Assembly (NCBI GenBank): GCA_025924315.1
Contig: JAICIO010000037.1
Coordinates: forward strand, 1 to 50,975
Reading direction: 5' to 3'
DNA: 50,975 bases
Origin: Phycisphaerae bacterium
GTDB taxonomy: Bacteria > Planctomycetota > Phycisphaerae > Tepidisphaerales > Tepidisphaeraceae
The stretch's first letter is position 1. Each line of letters starts with the position of its first letter. Both the position numbers and the translations under genes were made by a program. Shown piece by piece: positions 16,969-25,570 of the stretch. The notes below the pieces were generated by a model. That model did not search any database. It was not told the DNA's origin and worked only from the letters and a program-made list of their open reading frames with translations.

Positions 16969-17877
16969 TCAGCCGGACGCCTTGCTTTTCTTTTTCTGCG
17001 AGCCGGACTGCTTTGACTTCGCAGTCACCGCTTCGTCTTCCGCGGCGGCCTTGGCGTTGGTTATGCTCATGATGTCGCCGTTCGGGCGCACGCGCACGAC
17101 GACCTTGTCGCCGCCGGATGTTTGCGAATCGAACTGGTAGTACTCGAAGTCGCTTCGAAACGCTTTGTCGACCTTCACATCGCCGAAGGTGTCCTTGATG
17201 GTCTTCGTCACCGGTTCGGGGATGTCGGCCTCCTTGATTTCCCATCGCTTCAGATAGACCTGACCGGCGTTATTCAGGGTGATGATCGCGGGCTCGCCAT
17301 TTTTGTCGGTTACTTCGACGGTGTAAAAACCATCGCCGCTCTGATCGCCCCAGACCTGGCCGGCCTTTGCGCCGTCCATGTACTTCTCGGCCATGCTCTT
17401 GATCTTGCTCGTGTCGCCGGACGCCTTGTTGTGGGCAGTGTCATGCTTCACTTCATTGGCGTTCTGAATGTCTTTCAGCCGACCGGTCGCATCGAGGCGC
17501 AGACGATACTGCCTGTTGTTGGATGCGTTCACATCGACGAGATAGTTCGTCGCCCAGTTCACGTCCATATCCGAGACGCCTTTAAACAGGCCGGAGATGT
17601 TTTGCTGAACGCTCGAATCGACATTCTTTCGCGGAAGGCCGTAGTAGAGGAAGTCGCCGTATTCGGTGACGGCGGCGTTGCTCTCGCCGTCCTTCGTGGT
17701 GACTTTCACATCCTGCACCTTCACGCCGTTCACTTCGTGCGAGCCGGTGATTTCCGTTCGCGCGTCGGGATAAACGCTCTTGAGCGCTTTATCGACGTCG
17801 GGGTCGCGCTTGGCGCCGAAGACCGAGGTGGCCGCGAGGCCCAGCGCAAGCGTCGAGCAGATCAACGCGTGTTTCAT
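16969..17877 (-). CDS. Secreted PepSY-like protein
   Basis: The protein has 302 residues and starts at an ATG with AAAGGAG. A signal peptide (MKHALICSTLALGLAATSVFGA) exports it. The mature part holds repeated units of the pattern KSVYPDARTEITGSHEVNGVKVQDVKVTTKDG and IKDTFGDVKVDKAFRSDFEYYQF, resembling PepSY/BLIP-type alpha-beta repeats found in periplasmic inhibitors or sensors. The C-terminus is Lys/Ser-rich (TAKSKQSGSQKKKSK). It has its own terminator and is divergent from prkA. The function is unknown. Confidence 0.65.
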   Translation of the reverse strand: MKHALICSTLALGLAATSVFGAKRDPDVDKALKSVYPDARTEITGSHEVNGVKVQDVKVTTKDGESNAAVTEYGDFLYYGLPRKNVDSSVQQNISGLFKGVSDMDVNWATNYLVDVNASNNRQYRLRLDATGRLKDIQNANEVKHDTAHNKASGDTSKIKSMAEKYMDGAKAGQVWGDQSGDGFYTVEVTDKNGEPAIITLNNAGQVYLKRWEIKEADIPEPVTKTIKDTFGDVKVDKAFRSDFEYYQFDSQTSGGDKVVVRVRPNGDIMSITNAKAAAEDEAVTAKSKQSGSQKKKSKASG

Positions 17878-18343
17878 ACGATACTCCTTTGTGGCGGAAA
17901 TCCCTCAAGCAGACGCGGCACGTTCCGCATCGTGGCCGGCCGACGGGTTAGACCCCTTTTTCTATGCGACGTTAGTAAGATCATCTTTCCTGATTTCCCC
18001 AGTCGCGCGAACTGACAAAATCGCGCTTTGCATTGCGCGCCACTGGAATTCCGGTTTCTCGCTTTGCTAATATTTCCCGTACAGGTATGCTGCCTTCTGG
18101 GGTTGGGTGGGGGGAAAGAATCGGGCCGAGATGTTGAAGCGGCTGCAGCTCAGCCGATGATACAGATCAAGGGCACCCGCCTCCCGACCCGTGTCGCTCT
18201 TTGGCATCCGCGACCGAACCAACCCGCGATTCGCATCACTGTGTCTAGTCCACTGAATCGATTGTCTCGCCGCGATGGGAACCGCGAGCGGTTGTGTCGC
18301 GCGCCATGAAACATGACGTCAATGTGAAATTGGAGTTCATCAC
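17878..18343. other. Divergent intergenic region upstream of prkA
   Basis: These 466 bases separate the minus-strand PepSY-like gene from prkA. I see no supported coding sequence, RNA gene or large repeat. The region must hold both promoters; I could not pick convincing -35/-10 pairs by eye. The prkA ribosome site (TTGGAG) is at its right end. Confidence 0.4.
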
Positions 18344-20419
18344 ATGCCGAACAAGTCAAACCCGCTGCTTTCGATTATCGACCGCAAACTCGATACCACC
18401 CATTATCGTGATCAACACTGGGAAGGTTCGTTCTGGGATTATCTCGACGTGGCCATCGACAACCCGGCCGTCGCGCGCAATGCGTTTCAGCGCGTCTACG
18501 ACATGATCCTGTCGTACGGCTCGGAAAGCTTCACGCAATTCAAGCAGGAGTACACCCGGTACAAGTTCTTCTCCGACCCAATTGAGCATGGCGCTGATGC
18601 CATATACGGACTCGAGCGACCGCTGGTGCAGTTGGTCGATTTCTTCAAATCGGCGGCGCAGGGTTACGGCACCGAGAAGCGAATTCTATTGCTTCACGGT
18701 CCTGTCGGATCGTCCAAGTCGACCATCGCGAGATTGCTGAAGAAGGGCCTCGAACACTACAGCCGCACCGACGTGGGCAAGGCTTATACGTACATGTGGC
18801 GCGTTCATCACCGCGGGCCAGGTGGTGATGAAGGTGAACAATATGTTGAGTGCCCCATGCACGAGGAGCCGCTGCTGCTCATTCCGCTGGAAGCGCGCCA
18901 CGAAGTGCTCGATGCGATCAACGAGAAGCTGCCCGAAGGCCGGAAAGTTCGTCTCTACGGCGACGTCTGCCCGTTCTGCCGAAAGATCTACGGCGACCTG
19001 CTTGATCACTACGACGGCGATTGGAAAAAGGCGATCGATCACGTGAAGGTGAAACGCCTGATCCTGTCAGAAAAAGACCGTCGCGGAATCGGGACGTTCC
19101 AGCCGAAGGACGAAAAGAACCAGGACAGCACCGAACTCACCGGCGACATCAACTATCGCAAGATCGCCGAGTACGGTTCGGACAGCGATCCGCGCGCGTT
19201 CAACTTCGATGGCGAGCTGAATATCGCCAACCGTGGCATCGTCGAGTTCATCGAAGTGCTAAAGCTCGACGTGGCGTTTCTGTACGACCTGCTCGGCGCG
19301 AGTCAGGAACACATGATCAAGCCGAAGAAGTTCGCACAGACTTACATCGATGAGGTGATCCTCGGCCACACCAACGAGCCGGAATACAAAAAGCTGCAGG
19401 GCAACGAAATGATGGAAGCGTTCCGCGATCGCACCATCAAGATCGACATTCCCTATAACATCCGACTCGACGACGAGATCAAGATCTACCTGAAAGATTT
19501 CGGCCCTGAGCGCGTGAAGGGAATGCACATCGCGCCGCACACGATTGAAGTCGCCGCCATGTGGGCGGTGCTCACTCGATTGGCCGAGCCGAAAAAAGCC
19601 GGCATCACCAAGCTGCAGAAGCTGAAGCTGTACAACGGCAAGAGCATTCCCGGCTTCACGGAAGACAGCATCAAGGAACTGAAGGAAGAAGCGCCACGTG
19701 AAGGAATGCAGGGCATTTCACCGCGCTACATCCAGGACAAGATCAGCAATGCGCTCGTGTCGCACCAGGCGCAGATCGAGAAGACGATTAATCCGTTCAT
19801 GGTGATGAACGAGCTCGAAGAGGGGCTTACCCATCACTCGCTGATCACCGATGAGGAATTGAAGAAAGAGTACAAGGAAATCCTCGCCGTCGTGCGCGAG
19901 GAATACGAAGATATCCTTAAGGCCGAGGTTCAGCGGGCGATCAGTGCCGACGAAGACGCCATCAAGCGCCTGGCGGCCAATTACATCGAGAACGTTCGCG
20001 CGTACACGCAACACGAGCGCGTTCGCAACCGCTACACCGGCCGCGACGAAGAGCCGGATGATCGGCTGATGCGCTCGATCGAAGAAAAGATCGACATCCC
20101 TGAGTCGAGAAAGGACGATTTCCGCCAGGAGATCATGAACTACATCGGCGCGCTCGCGCTGGATGGAAAGAAGTTTGAGTACAACACCAACGCGCGCTTG
20201 CTCAAGGCGCTGGAACTGAAGCTGTTCGAAGATCAGCGCGACACGATCAAGCTGAAGAACCTGGTGTCGAGTGTAGTGGACGACGAAACCCAGCAAAAGA
20301 TCGACGTCGTAAAACAGCGGCTGATCAAGTACTTCGGCTACAACGAAGCCAGCGCCACCGACGTCCTGAATTACGTCGCCAGCATCTTCGCGAGAGGTGA
20401 TTCGAAGCAGGAGGAGTGA
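18344..20419 (+). CDS. prkA: PrkA family serine protein kinase (AAA domain)
   Basis: The protein has 691 residues, close to E. coli YeaG. Residues 119-127 (GPVGSSKST) are the Walker A loop of its AAA-type domain. [14 protein letters not shown] and [12 protein letters not shown] are the paired Cys motifs typical of PrkA, and the C-terminal third matches the PrkA C-terminal domain ([30 protein letters not shown], then [23 protein letters not shown]). PrkA phosphorylates proteins in stress, stationary-phase or sporulation responses, usually with YeaH/YhbH and SpoVR, both of which are found downstream here. It ends by overlapping a small gene at 20419. Confidence 0.95.
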   Translation: MPNKSNPLLSIIDRKLDTTHYRDQHWEGSFWDYLDVAIDNPAVARNAFQRVYDMILSYGSESFTQFKQEYTRYKFFSDPIEHGADAIYGLERPLVQLVDFFKSAAQGYGTEKRILLLHGPVGSSKSTIARLLKKGLEHYSRTDVGKAYTYMWRVHHRGPGGDEGEQYVECPMHEEPLLLIPLEARHEVLDAINEKLPEGRKVRLYGDVCPFCRKIYGDLLDHYDGDWKKAIDHVKVKRLILSEKDRRGIGTFQPKDEKNQDSTELTGDINYRKIAEYGSDSDPRAFNFDGELNIANRGIVEFIEVLKLDVAFLYDLLGASQEHMIKPKKFAQTYIDEVILGHTNEPEYKKLQGNEMMEAFRDRTIKIDIPYNIRLDDEIKIYLKDFGPERVKGMHIAPHTIEVAAMWAVLTRLAEPKKAGITKLQKLKLYNGKSIPGFTEDSIKELKEEAPREGMQGISPRYIQDKISNALVSHQAQIEKTINPFMVMNELEEGLTHHSLITDEELKKEYKEILAVVREEYEDILKAEVQRAISADEDAIKRLAANYIENVRAYTQHERVRNRYTGRDEEPDDRLMRSIEEKIDIPESRKDDFRQEIMNYIGALALDGKKFEYNTNARLLKALELKLFEDQRDTIKLKNLVSSVVDDETQQKIDVVKQRLIKYFGYNEASATDVLNYVASIFARGDSKQEE

Positions 20420-20640
20420 TGATTGAAGAACTGAAGCGAAGGTTACTGCAAAGGCCACTTGTTCCGTTTCAGATTGTCCTGAAAGACGGCCGACGGTTGG
20501 ACATCGTCCGTTTCGGACAGGTTGCCATCGGATTGACGAAGTTCACCTTCGTTTCTAACGACTACAAGATGAAGGTGAACTCCGATGAGTCGGAGATCGC
20601 TGGGTTTGACTCGCTTGGCGAAGCAAAGGCGCTCGCATGA
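20419..20640 (+). CDS. Small protein inserted in the prkA operon (paralogue 1)
   Basis: The protein has 73 residues. The ATG at 20419 overlaps the prkA stop (TGATG) with GGAGGAG just upstream, so translation is coupled. The core LLQRPLVPFQIVLKDGRRLDIVRFGQVAIG matches a small planctomycete protein type of the form PFxPFRIxLxDGRxLEVxxP, with no known function. It pairs with the next, similar protein. There is no membrane segment or catalytic motif. Confidence 0.72.
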   Translation: MIEELKRRLLQRPLVPFQIVLKDGRRLDIVRFGQVAIGLTKFTFVSNDYKMKVNSDESEIAGFDSLGEAKALA

Positions 20641-20855
20641 GCGAGCGGTATCGCGACGATCTCAATACCATGCTGCACGCGGAACCGTTTGTTGCATTTC
20701 GGCTTATACTTTCCAGCGGAACTGCCTACGAGGTGGTCGATCCGCTTCAATTGGTTCCGGAGGAATCAAAAGCGACGTTCTATTTCCCGCGGTCGCAGCG
20801 AATCGCGATCTTCCGCCTCAACCAGATTGTGACGATCGAGACTCTTGAACAATAA
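20637..20855 (+). CDS. Small protein inserted in the prkA operon (paralogue 2)
   Basis: The protein has 72 residues and overlaps the previous stop by ATGA, indicating tight coupling. MLHAEPFVAFRLILSSGTAYEVVDPLQLV aligns with the core of the upstream 73-residue protein, and the C-terminal strands (ATFYFPRSQRIAIFRLNQIVTIETLEQ) resemble its FTFVSNDYKMK region. It probably arose by tandem duplication. The family occurs widely in planctomycetes but I know no function; the link to PrkA is by position only. Confidence 0.7.
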   Translation: MSERYRDDLNTMLHAEPFVAFRLILSSGTAYEVVDPLQLVPEESKATFYFPRSQRIAIFRLNQIVTIETLEQ

Positions 20856-20865
20856 GAGGTGAACT

Positions 20866-21309
20866 GTGAAACGCGCAGTGTTGATCGTATGCGTTTGCCT
20901 GTTTTCCAGCGGCTGTGCCTCAAAATTCACCGGCGAATGGCTCGAGCGCGACGACGATGGGCCGCCGCTGATTTCCAGCGAGCGCCGTATGGCGATCAAG
21001 TTCGACCTGCCTTCGACGATTCGTTACGGCGCCTATCTGAACTGTGCGAATGCCGTGGATGACGAGTCGATGCAATCCGATCAGTATGTCCTGCTGCAAA
21101 ACGATCAAGTCGCAGAGTCGGGCGCGATTACCATGCGGATCGAGGGCGATGATCTCATTGCCTGCATCGGCGGGGATGTTGTGAAGCGCTTCCAGCGCGT
21201 GCACGGCAAATCGATCTTCCCGCCGCCGTTCAAGATTCCGGAACTGGCGCGCGTGACGCACTCAGCGCCCACGTTCGACGACATCGTATTGCTTGCGAGC
21301 GCACAGTGA
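20866..21309 (+). CDS. Lipoprotein of unknown function
   Basis: The protein has 147 residues and starts at a GTG with GAGGTGA eight bases upstream. VCVCLFSSGCAS is a signal peptide with lipobox SSGC, so it is lipidated at Cys17. The mature part contains TGEWLERDD and a beta-rich C-terminus; no family is recognised. It is ten bases after the small paralogue and so in the prkA operon, which may place the kinase module near the envelope. Confidence 0.7.
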   Translation: MKRAVLIVCVCLFSSGCASKFTGEWLERDDDGPPLISSERRMAIKFDLPSTIRYGAYLNCANAVDDESMQSDQYVLLQNDQVAESGAITMRIEGDDLIACIGGDVVKRFQRVHGKSIFPPPFKIPELARVTHSAPTFDDIVLLASAQ

Positions 21310-21316
21310 TGTGCCC

Positions 21317-21390
21317 GTAGGGTCCGCTTCAGCGGACCGGTTACTCGTTCTTTTCGAAACGAAATAACCGCTCCGCTGAACGACCCTACA
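21317..21390. repeat. Long imperfect hairpin related to the 16838 element
   Basis: The ends GTAGGGTC (21317-21324) and GACCCTAC (21382-21389) pair, as do TTCAGCGGA with TCCGCTGAA and CGGTTA with TAACCG, forming an extended hairpin. It starts seven bases after the lipoprotein stop and ends just before yeaH. It shares its outer sequence with the perfect repeat at 16838-16869 and could attenuate transcription into yeaH. Confidence 0.75.
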
Positions 21391-21407
21391 ATGAATTGAG
21401 CAGTTGT

Positions 21408-22511
21408 ATGGTTTTGAAGATTGAAAAAGATCACCAGCGCTTTCGGCAGATTGTGAAGGGCCGGATCAGGGAGGATCTGCGCAAATTCCTCACCAAGGGC
21501 GAGTTGATCGGCAAGGAAGGCAAGCACCTCATCTCGATCCCCGTGCGAGGCATTGAGCTTCCGCATTTTCGCTACGGCGATAACTCACAGGGCGTCGGCG
21601 CCGGCGACGGCAAGGAAGGCGATGTCGTCGGCAAAGGTCAGCCGGGTGCGGGTAAGGCACAAGGTGGAACCGAGGCCGGCGCGCACATCATGGAGGTCGA
21701 TCTCTCCCTCGACGAGCTCGCGGAAATTCTCGCGGAGGAGCTCAAGCTCCCGCGAATCGAGCCCAAGGGCAAGCACCGCATCACGACGATCAAGGAGAAG
21801 TACTCGTCGCTCCGCCGCGTCGGGCCGGAGTCGCTGCGTCATTTCAAGCGCTCGTTCAAGGAAGCGCTCAAGCGCCAGATCATGCTCGGCGATTACGACC
21901 CGGATAATCCGGTCATCATCCCGCAGAAAAAGGACATCCGTTATCGCAGCTGGAAAGAGATCAAAAGCCCGCAGAGCAATGCGGTCATCATCTTCATGAT
22001 GGACGTCAGCGGGTCGATGGGCGAAGAACAGAAAGAGCTCGTCCGGCTCGAGAGCTTCTGGATCGACACGTGGCTGCGGAAAAACTACGAGGGAATCGAA
22101 TCGCGCTACATCGTTCACGATGTCAGCGCCAAGGAGGTCGACAAGCACACCTTCTATCACCTCCGCGAAGACGGCGGAACGAAAATCAGCAGCGCCTTCC
22201 GCACCGCCAAGCAACTGCTCGACCAGCATTACTCCCCGGACGAGTGGAACATCTATCTCTTCCACTTCTCAGACGGCGACAACAGCTCAGAAGCAGACAG
22301 CCGCGACTGCGTGAAGCTTCTGAAGGAACAACTCCTCCCCATCTGCAACATGTTCGGCTACTGCCAGGTCGCGTCCGCGTACGGCTCTGGCAACTTCATC
22401 AATGTGTTGCACGAACACCTACGCGGCCATGAGAAAGTCTTGACGAGTCGCGTCAATTCGAAGGATGATATTTACGATTCGATTAAGACGTTCTTCGGGA
22501 AGGGGCATTGA
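21408..22511 (+). CDS. yeaH: DUF444 (YeaH/YhbH) family protein
   Basis: The protein has 367 residues from the ATG at 21408; an in-frame TTG at 21396 is possible. HFRYGDNSQGVGAGDGKEGDVVGKG and AHIMEVDLSLDELAEILAEELKLPRIEPKG are the conserved DUF444 core. VIIFMMDVSGSMGEEQKELVR is the von Willebrand A metal-site motif (DxSxS), and LFHFSDGDNSSEADSRDCVKLL and GYCQVASAYGSGNFI end the domain. YeaH works with PrkA and SpoVR in stress and starvation responses. The upstream 21317-21390 hairpin separates it from the prkA run. Confidence 0.93.
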   Translation: MVLKIEKDHQRFRQIVKGRIREDLRKFLTKGELIGKEGKHLISIPVRGIELPHFRYGDNSQGVGAGDGKEGDVVGKGQPGAGKAQGGTEAGAHIMEVDLSLDELAEILAEELKLPRIEPKGKHRITTIKEKYSSLRRVGPESLRHFKRSFKEALKRQIMLGDYDPDNPVIIPQKKDIRYRSWKEIKSPQSNAVIIFMMDVSGSMGEEQKELVRLESFWIDTWLRKNYEGIESRYIVHDVSAKEVDKHTFYHLREDGGTKISSAFRTAKQLLDQHYSPDEWNIYLFHFSDGDNSSEADSRDCVKLLKEQLLPICNMFGYCQVASAYGSGNFINVLHEHLRGHEKVLTSRVNSKDDIYDSIKTFFGKGH

Positions 22512-22544
22512 AGTGGCGCGATGAAAGATGAGCGATAAAGTTTC

Positions 22545-23096
22545 ATGAGCCAGCAACTCACCAAACTCGTCACCGCCGAAGAACTCTTCGAGATGGGCGA
22601 CATTGGTCGGTGTGAACTGATCAAAGGGGAGATCATCCATATGGCACCGGCCAGCGCGGAACATGGCGACGTCTCGGCAGAACTGCTGCGCCTGATCGCT
22701 AATCACGTGAGAGCAAACCAACTTGGAAAGGTCTTCGCCGCCGAGACAGGCTTTGTGATCGCCCGCAATCCGGACACGACGCGCGCGCCGGATGTGGCAT
22801 TTCTTCGGAAGGAGCGCGTTCCCGCGAAGTTTAAACGCGGCTTCTTCGACGGTCCGCCGGATCTGGCGGTTGAAGTCGTTTCGCCCAGCGACACTCACTC
22901 TGAACTCGCCGCCAAGGTCGACGAATGGCTTTCAGCAGGAACAATTTCGGTGTGGGTCGTTGATCCTCCAAATCGGACGATCGAAGTATCTCGAGCGCAG
23001 AATCAGATCCGACGGTACAGCGTGCGGGATATTCTCAACGACGAGCCGCTGCTGCCAGGGTTCTCATTGTCTCTCAAGGACTTATTCCAAACGTAA
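22545..23096 (+). CDS. Uma2 family (PD-(D/E)xK-like) nuclease-fold protein
   Basis: The protein has 183 residues. LVTAEELFEMGDIGRCELIKGEIIHMAP opens the domain; PDVAFLRKERV, GPPDLAVEVVSPSDTHSELAAKVDEWLSAG and VWVVDPPNRTIEV carry the Asp/Glu/Lys pattern of the Uma2/DUF820 restriction-fold family, abundant in planctomycetes and cyanobacteria. Its cellular role is unknown. It lies 33 bases after yeaH and may ride on the operon. A second Uma2 gene is at 27193. A hairpin follows at 23117-23143. Confidence 0.88.
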   Translation: MSQQLTKLVTAEELFEMGDIGRCELIKGEIIHMAPASAEHGDVSAELLRLIANHVRANQLGKVFAAETGFVIARNPDTTRAPDVAFLRKERVPAKFKRGFFDGPPDLAVEVVSPSDTHSELAAKVDEWLSAGTISVWVVDPPNRTIEVSRAQNQIRRYSVRDILNDEPLLPGFSLSLKDLFQT

Positions 23097-23116
23097 CCCA
23101 TCCGCGCAAACACAAT

Positions 23117-23143
23117 CGCCGTTCAACTTGGCGTTGAACGGCG
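23117..23143. terminator. Hairpin after the Uma2 gene (possible terminator)
   Basis: CGCCGTTCAAC pairs perfectly with GTTGAACGGCG around a five-base loop. It lies between convergent genes; no long T-run follows, so factor-independent termination is not certain. Confidence 0.5.
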
Positions 23144-23180
23144 ACTTGAAAGGGGAACGTTTCGAACAGCAGACCCGCGA

Positions 23181-23579
23181 TTACAGTCCGCGATTGTTGA
23201 GCTCGGCCGTGTCGGTGGTGCGGACGTTCGTTCCGCCGGCGAGGGCGCTCCACAACGGCAGGATGATCATGATGATCCCCATGATCACGTTGTTGGTGAT
23301 GGCCGCGTGCGTCTGCGTGCTATGCACGGCCCACGGAGAAATCAGCACCCAGATGCCGAGCAGGAAGTTGATCCAGCTCAGGCCGGGGGTCGTTTCCGCT
23401 CTGGTGGCGCGGATGCCGGCGAGGATGAACACGACCACGGCCACGATCGCGTTCGACCATGCCAGGCCGTAATACATTGACACAGCAAACGCGGAGATGA
23501 AAAGCCATATCGCCGCGAGCACATCCAATCCGCTTGCAACGCGCACCTGTTCGCGGTGCGAATGAGTTAAGACTGCCAT
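23181..23579 (-). CDS. SPW-repeat integral membrane protein
   Basis: The protein has 132 residues and a GAGGTG ribosome site. Four hydrophobic helices form two copies of the SPW motif unit: LAAIWLFISAFAV and INFLLGIWVLISPWAV, each followed by a second helix ending in I(M)IILPLWSALAGG. It resembles small SPW/DUF membrane proteins of unknown function found across bacteria. It stands alone on the minus strand, convergent with the Uma2 gene. Confidence 0.82.
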   Translation of the reverse strand: MAVLTHSHREQVRVASGLDVLAAIWLFISAFAVSMYYGLAWSNAIVAVVVFILAGIRATRAETTPGLSWINFLLGIWVLISPWAVHSTQTHAAITNNVIMGIIMIILPLWSALAGGTNVRTTDTAELNNRGL

Positions 23580-23979
23580 GAGACACCTCGTGATTGTTCG
23601 ATGAAGGTCGCCCTCGCGTGATCTTCGCCAACCAACGCGGCTGGCAGTTCAATGAACCACGCATGAGGCGGGCAACGTCAAAAGAACAACGGCAACTGCT
23701 GCGCCTTTCGGGTCAAATCCACCACGAATTCGAATGAAACAGGGAAATGGATGGTTACGAGATCGTCACGACTAATCGTGGCTTGCGTCACGATTTATAC
23801 GAGGTCAAAAGCATGTTAACCGCGCCGTGCCTAGCAGAGCGAGGCAAATGCTTGGCGCATTTGCGACAAGGCGGAAGCGCTCCCAAATCTGGCAGCTCCA
23901 ATTGACAGCCTGGCAGACCAATCGAGAGGCGATGAACGGACCGGCCACTTTCTGCTACCATTCCGTCGAAAGGAATTAC
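23580..23979. other. Intergenic region without a recognised gene
   Basis: These 400 bases lie between the divergent SPW and PPOX-like genes. Open frames upstream of 23980 in the PPOX frame lack homology. A TTGACA-like hexamer occurs at 23902 but no spaced -10 is clear. Nothing else is seen. Confidence 0.4.
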
Positions 23980-24525
23980 GTGGCCCAGTTTTACGAACAA
24001 CTCAACGACAAGCTCATCGAATTCATCCGACAGCAGCACGTCTACTTTGTCGCGTCGGCTGCGAAGGAAGGCCGTGTGAACTGTTCGCCAAAGGGGATGG
24101 ACACACTGCGCGTGCTCAATGAACGAACGGTCGCGTATCTCGATCTTACCGGCAGCGGCGCGGAGACGGCGGCGCATGTGCGACACGACGGGCGGCTGAC
24201 GATGATGTTCTGCAGCTTTGGCGAAAAGCCCTTGATTCTGCGGCTGTATGGGCGCGGCGAGATTGTGTTGCCGACAGACGCGGCGTGGGCGGATCTGAAG
24301 CCGAATTTTCCGGACATTCTCGGCCAGCGGCAGATCGTGGTGCTGCATGTCGAGTCGTGCCAGACCTCGTGCGGGTTCAGCATTCCGAAAATGCAACTGG
24401 TCGAAGAGCGCAGCGATCTGGTGACGTGGGCGCAGAAGAAGGGGCCGCAAGGGCTCGTCGAATATCGCGAGAAGAAAAACGCGCGCAGCATCGACGGCTT
24501 GGCGACAGGTCTTGGCAGCGAGTAA
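23980..24525 (+). CDS. Pyridoxamine 5'-phosphate oxidase-fold protein
   Basis: The protein has 181 residues from the GTG at 23980, chosen because AAAGGA precedes it and because the domain starts there (FYEQLNDKLIEFIRQQHVYFVASAAKEGRVNCSPKG). The frame is open further upstream but that part has no family similarity. This is the split-barrel FMN-binding fold of the PPOX superfamily, with FCSFGEKPLILRLYGRG and ESCQTSCGFSIPKM. It likely binds a flavin or similar cofactor; the substrate is unknown. The next gene starts at or near its stop. Confidence 0.85.
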   Translation: MAQFYEQLNDKLIEFIRQQHVYFVASAAKEGRVNCSPKGMDTLRVLNERTVAYLDLTGSGAETAAHVRHDGRLTMMFCSFGEKPLILRLYGRGEIVLPTDAAWADLKPNFPDILGQRQIVVLHVESCQTSCGFSIPKMQLVEERSDLVTWAQKKGPQGLVEYREKKNARSIDGLATGLGSE

Positions 24526-24562
24526 CCTTTCCGAGTCAAACGGATTTGATCGGACCAAACGC

Positions 24563-25378
24563 TTGAGCATCGCACAACGACTTCGCGCCTTTCTTTCGCC
24601 GCAAACCAAAGCGCGGCTTCGGCGCAGTGCGATCGTTCGCACGCTGCTCTCACTTCGATATGGTGGAATCCAATCGAAACCCTATCCGCATGGACCGTTT
24701 CAACTCTGGTTTGATGGCGAGCGAAACCTGAACCTCGCGATCTCGGATGCGAGCGAAAGTGAAAGCCGGGAGATCGAGTTCGTCCGCGAGCTGCTGCAGA
24801 AGAATCCGCCGACGTGTGCGTGGGATGTTGGGGCGAACGTCGGGTATTGGACGCTCTTCTTCGCGGGGTTTTCGCCGTTCATTTCGCAGATCGTCAGCTT
24901 CGAGCCGGATGCGACGAACCGCCGACTGTTGCAGATGAACATCGATCGGAACGAGCTGAAGAACGTGACCGTTCGCGCGTGCGGATTGTCGGATCACATC
25001 GGCACGGCGACGTTTCACATCGATGGGATGACGGGATCGACGGGATCGCTCGAGGCCGATCATGACTTCATCGGCAAGCATTACGGCGCGCAGCAGCAAA
25101 CGGTTGAGGTGGAGATTTCGACGATTGATAAGGAGATCGCGGTGGGGCGCGCGGCGCCGCAGTTCATTAAGATCGATGTCGAGTCGCACGAACTGGGCGT
25201 CCTGAAAGGCGCCGAGCGAACGCTCGCGGAAGTGCGGCCGGCGATGATTATCGAAGTGTCCGCGAATCACGATGCGGTGGCGGAGATTCTGCGGCGACAT
25301 CGGTATCGGATGATCGATCCCACGACCGGGAAAGAGATCGACGCGCCGGCGTGGTCTACAGTTGCCTTGCCGGATTAA
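24563..25378 (+). CDS. FkbM family methyltransferase
   Basis: The protein has about 271 residues from a TTG at 24563; another TTG at 24512 would overlap the previous gene by 14 bases, and the start is uncertain. CAWDVGANVGYWTLFFAG is the SAM-binding motif I, VSFEPDATNRRLLQMNIDRN motif II, and FIKIDVESHELGVLKGAERTL the FkbM signature. Such enzymes O-methylate sugars in glycans or small molecules. There is no glycan cluster around it, so the substrate is unknown. Confidence 0.88.
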   Translation: MSIAQRLRAFLSPQTKARLRRSAIVRTLLSLRYGGIQSKPYPHGPFQLWFDGERNLNLAISDASESESREIEFVRELLQKNPPTCAWDVGANVGYWTLFFAGFSPFISQIVSFEPDATNRRLLQMNIDRNELKNVTVRACGLSDHIGTATFHIDGMTGSTGSLEADHDFIGKHYGAQQQTVEVEISTIDKEIAVGRAAPQFIKIDVESHELGVLKGAERTLAEVRPAMIIEVSANHDAVAEILRRHRYRMIDPTTGKEIDAPAWSTVALPD

Positions 25379-25395
25379 ACGTGCGCCATCGCCCA

Positions 25396-25479
25396 AACCC
25401 GCGGAGCTCCGCTCCGCCGCTAATTACACGACGGAGGGTCGGTCGAGATATTTAGCGGCGGAGCGCAGCTCCGCGGGTT
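25396..25479. repeat. Large inverted repeat (PAELRSAG-type element), copy 1
   Basis: 28-base arms (25396-25423 and 25452-25479) start AACCCGCGGAGCT and pair with one mismatch around a 28-base centre. It lies between the FkbM and spoVR genes. The right arm is identical, in reverse complement, to the left arm of a second copy (37973-38056) that is inside a coding sequence. One frame reads PAELRSAANY then YLAAERSSAGS. Confidence 0.9.
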
Positions 25480-25570
25480 CCGGCCTCGATACCCATCAGA
25501 TTTCATCGAGGAAATCCGGGATTAGGGCGGATATAAATAGTGATAGAGCGAAGTCTTAAGTGGAGTCGTC

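Noticed and set aside
19718-20458. 246-residue minus-strand open frame
   Set aside because: It is a shadow of prkA; the plus strand is conserved PrkA C-terminus.
22511-22545. Another ATGAAG-type repeat before the Uma2 gene
   Set aside because: Only two weak near-copies occur in 35 bases, which is not enough to call a repeat.
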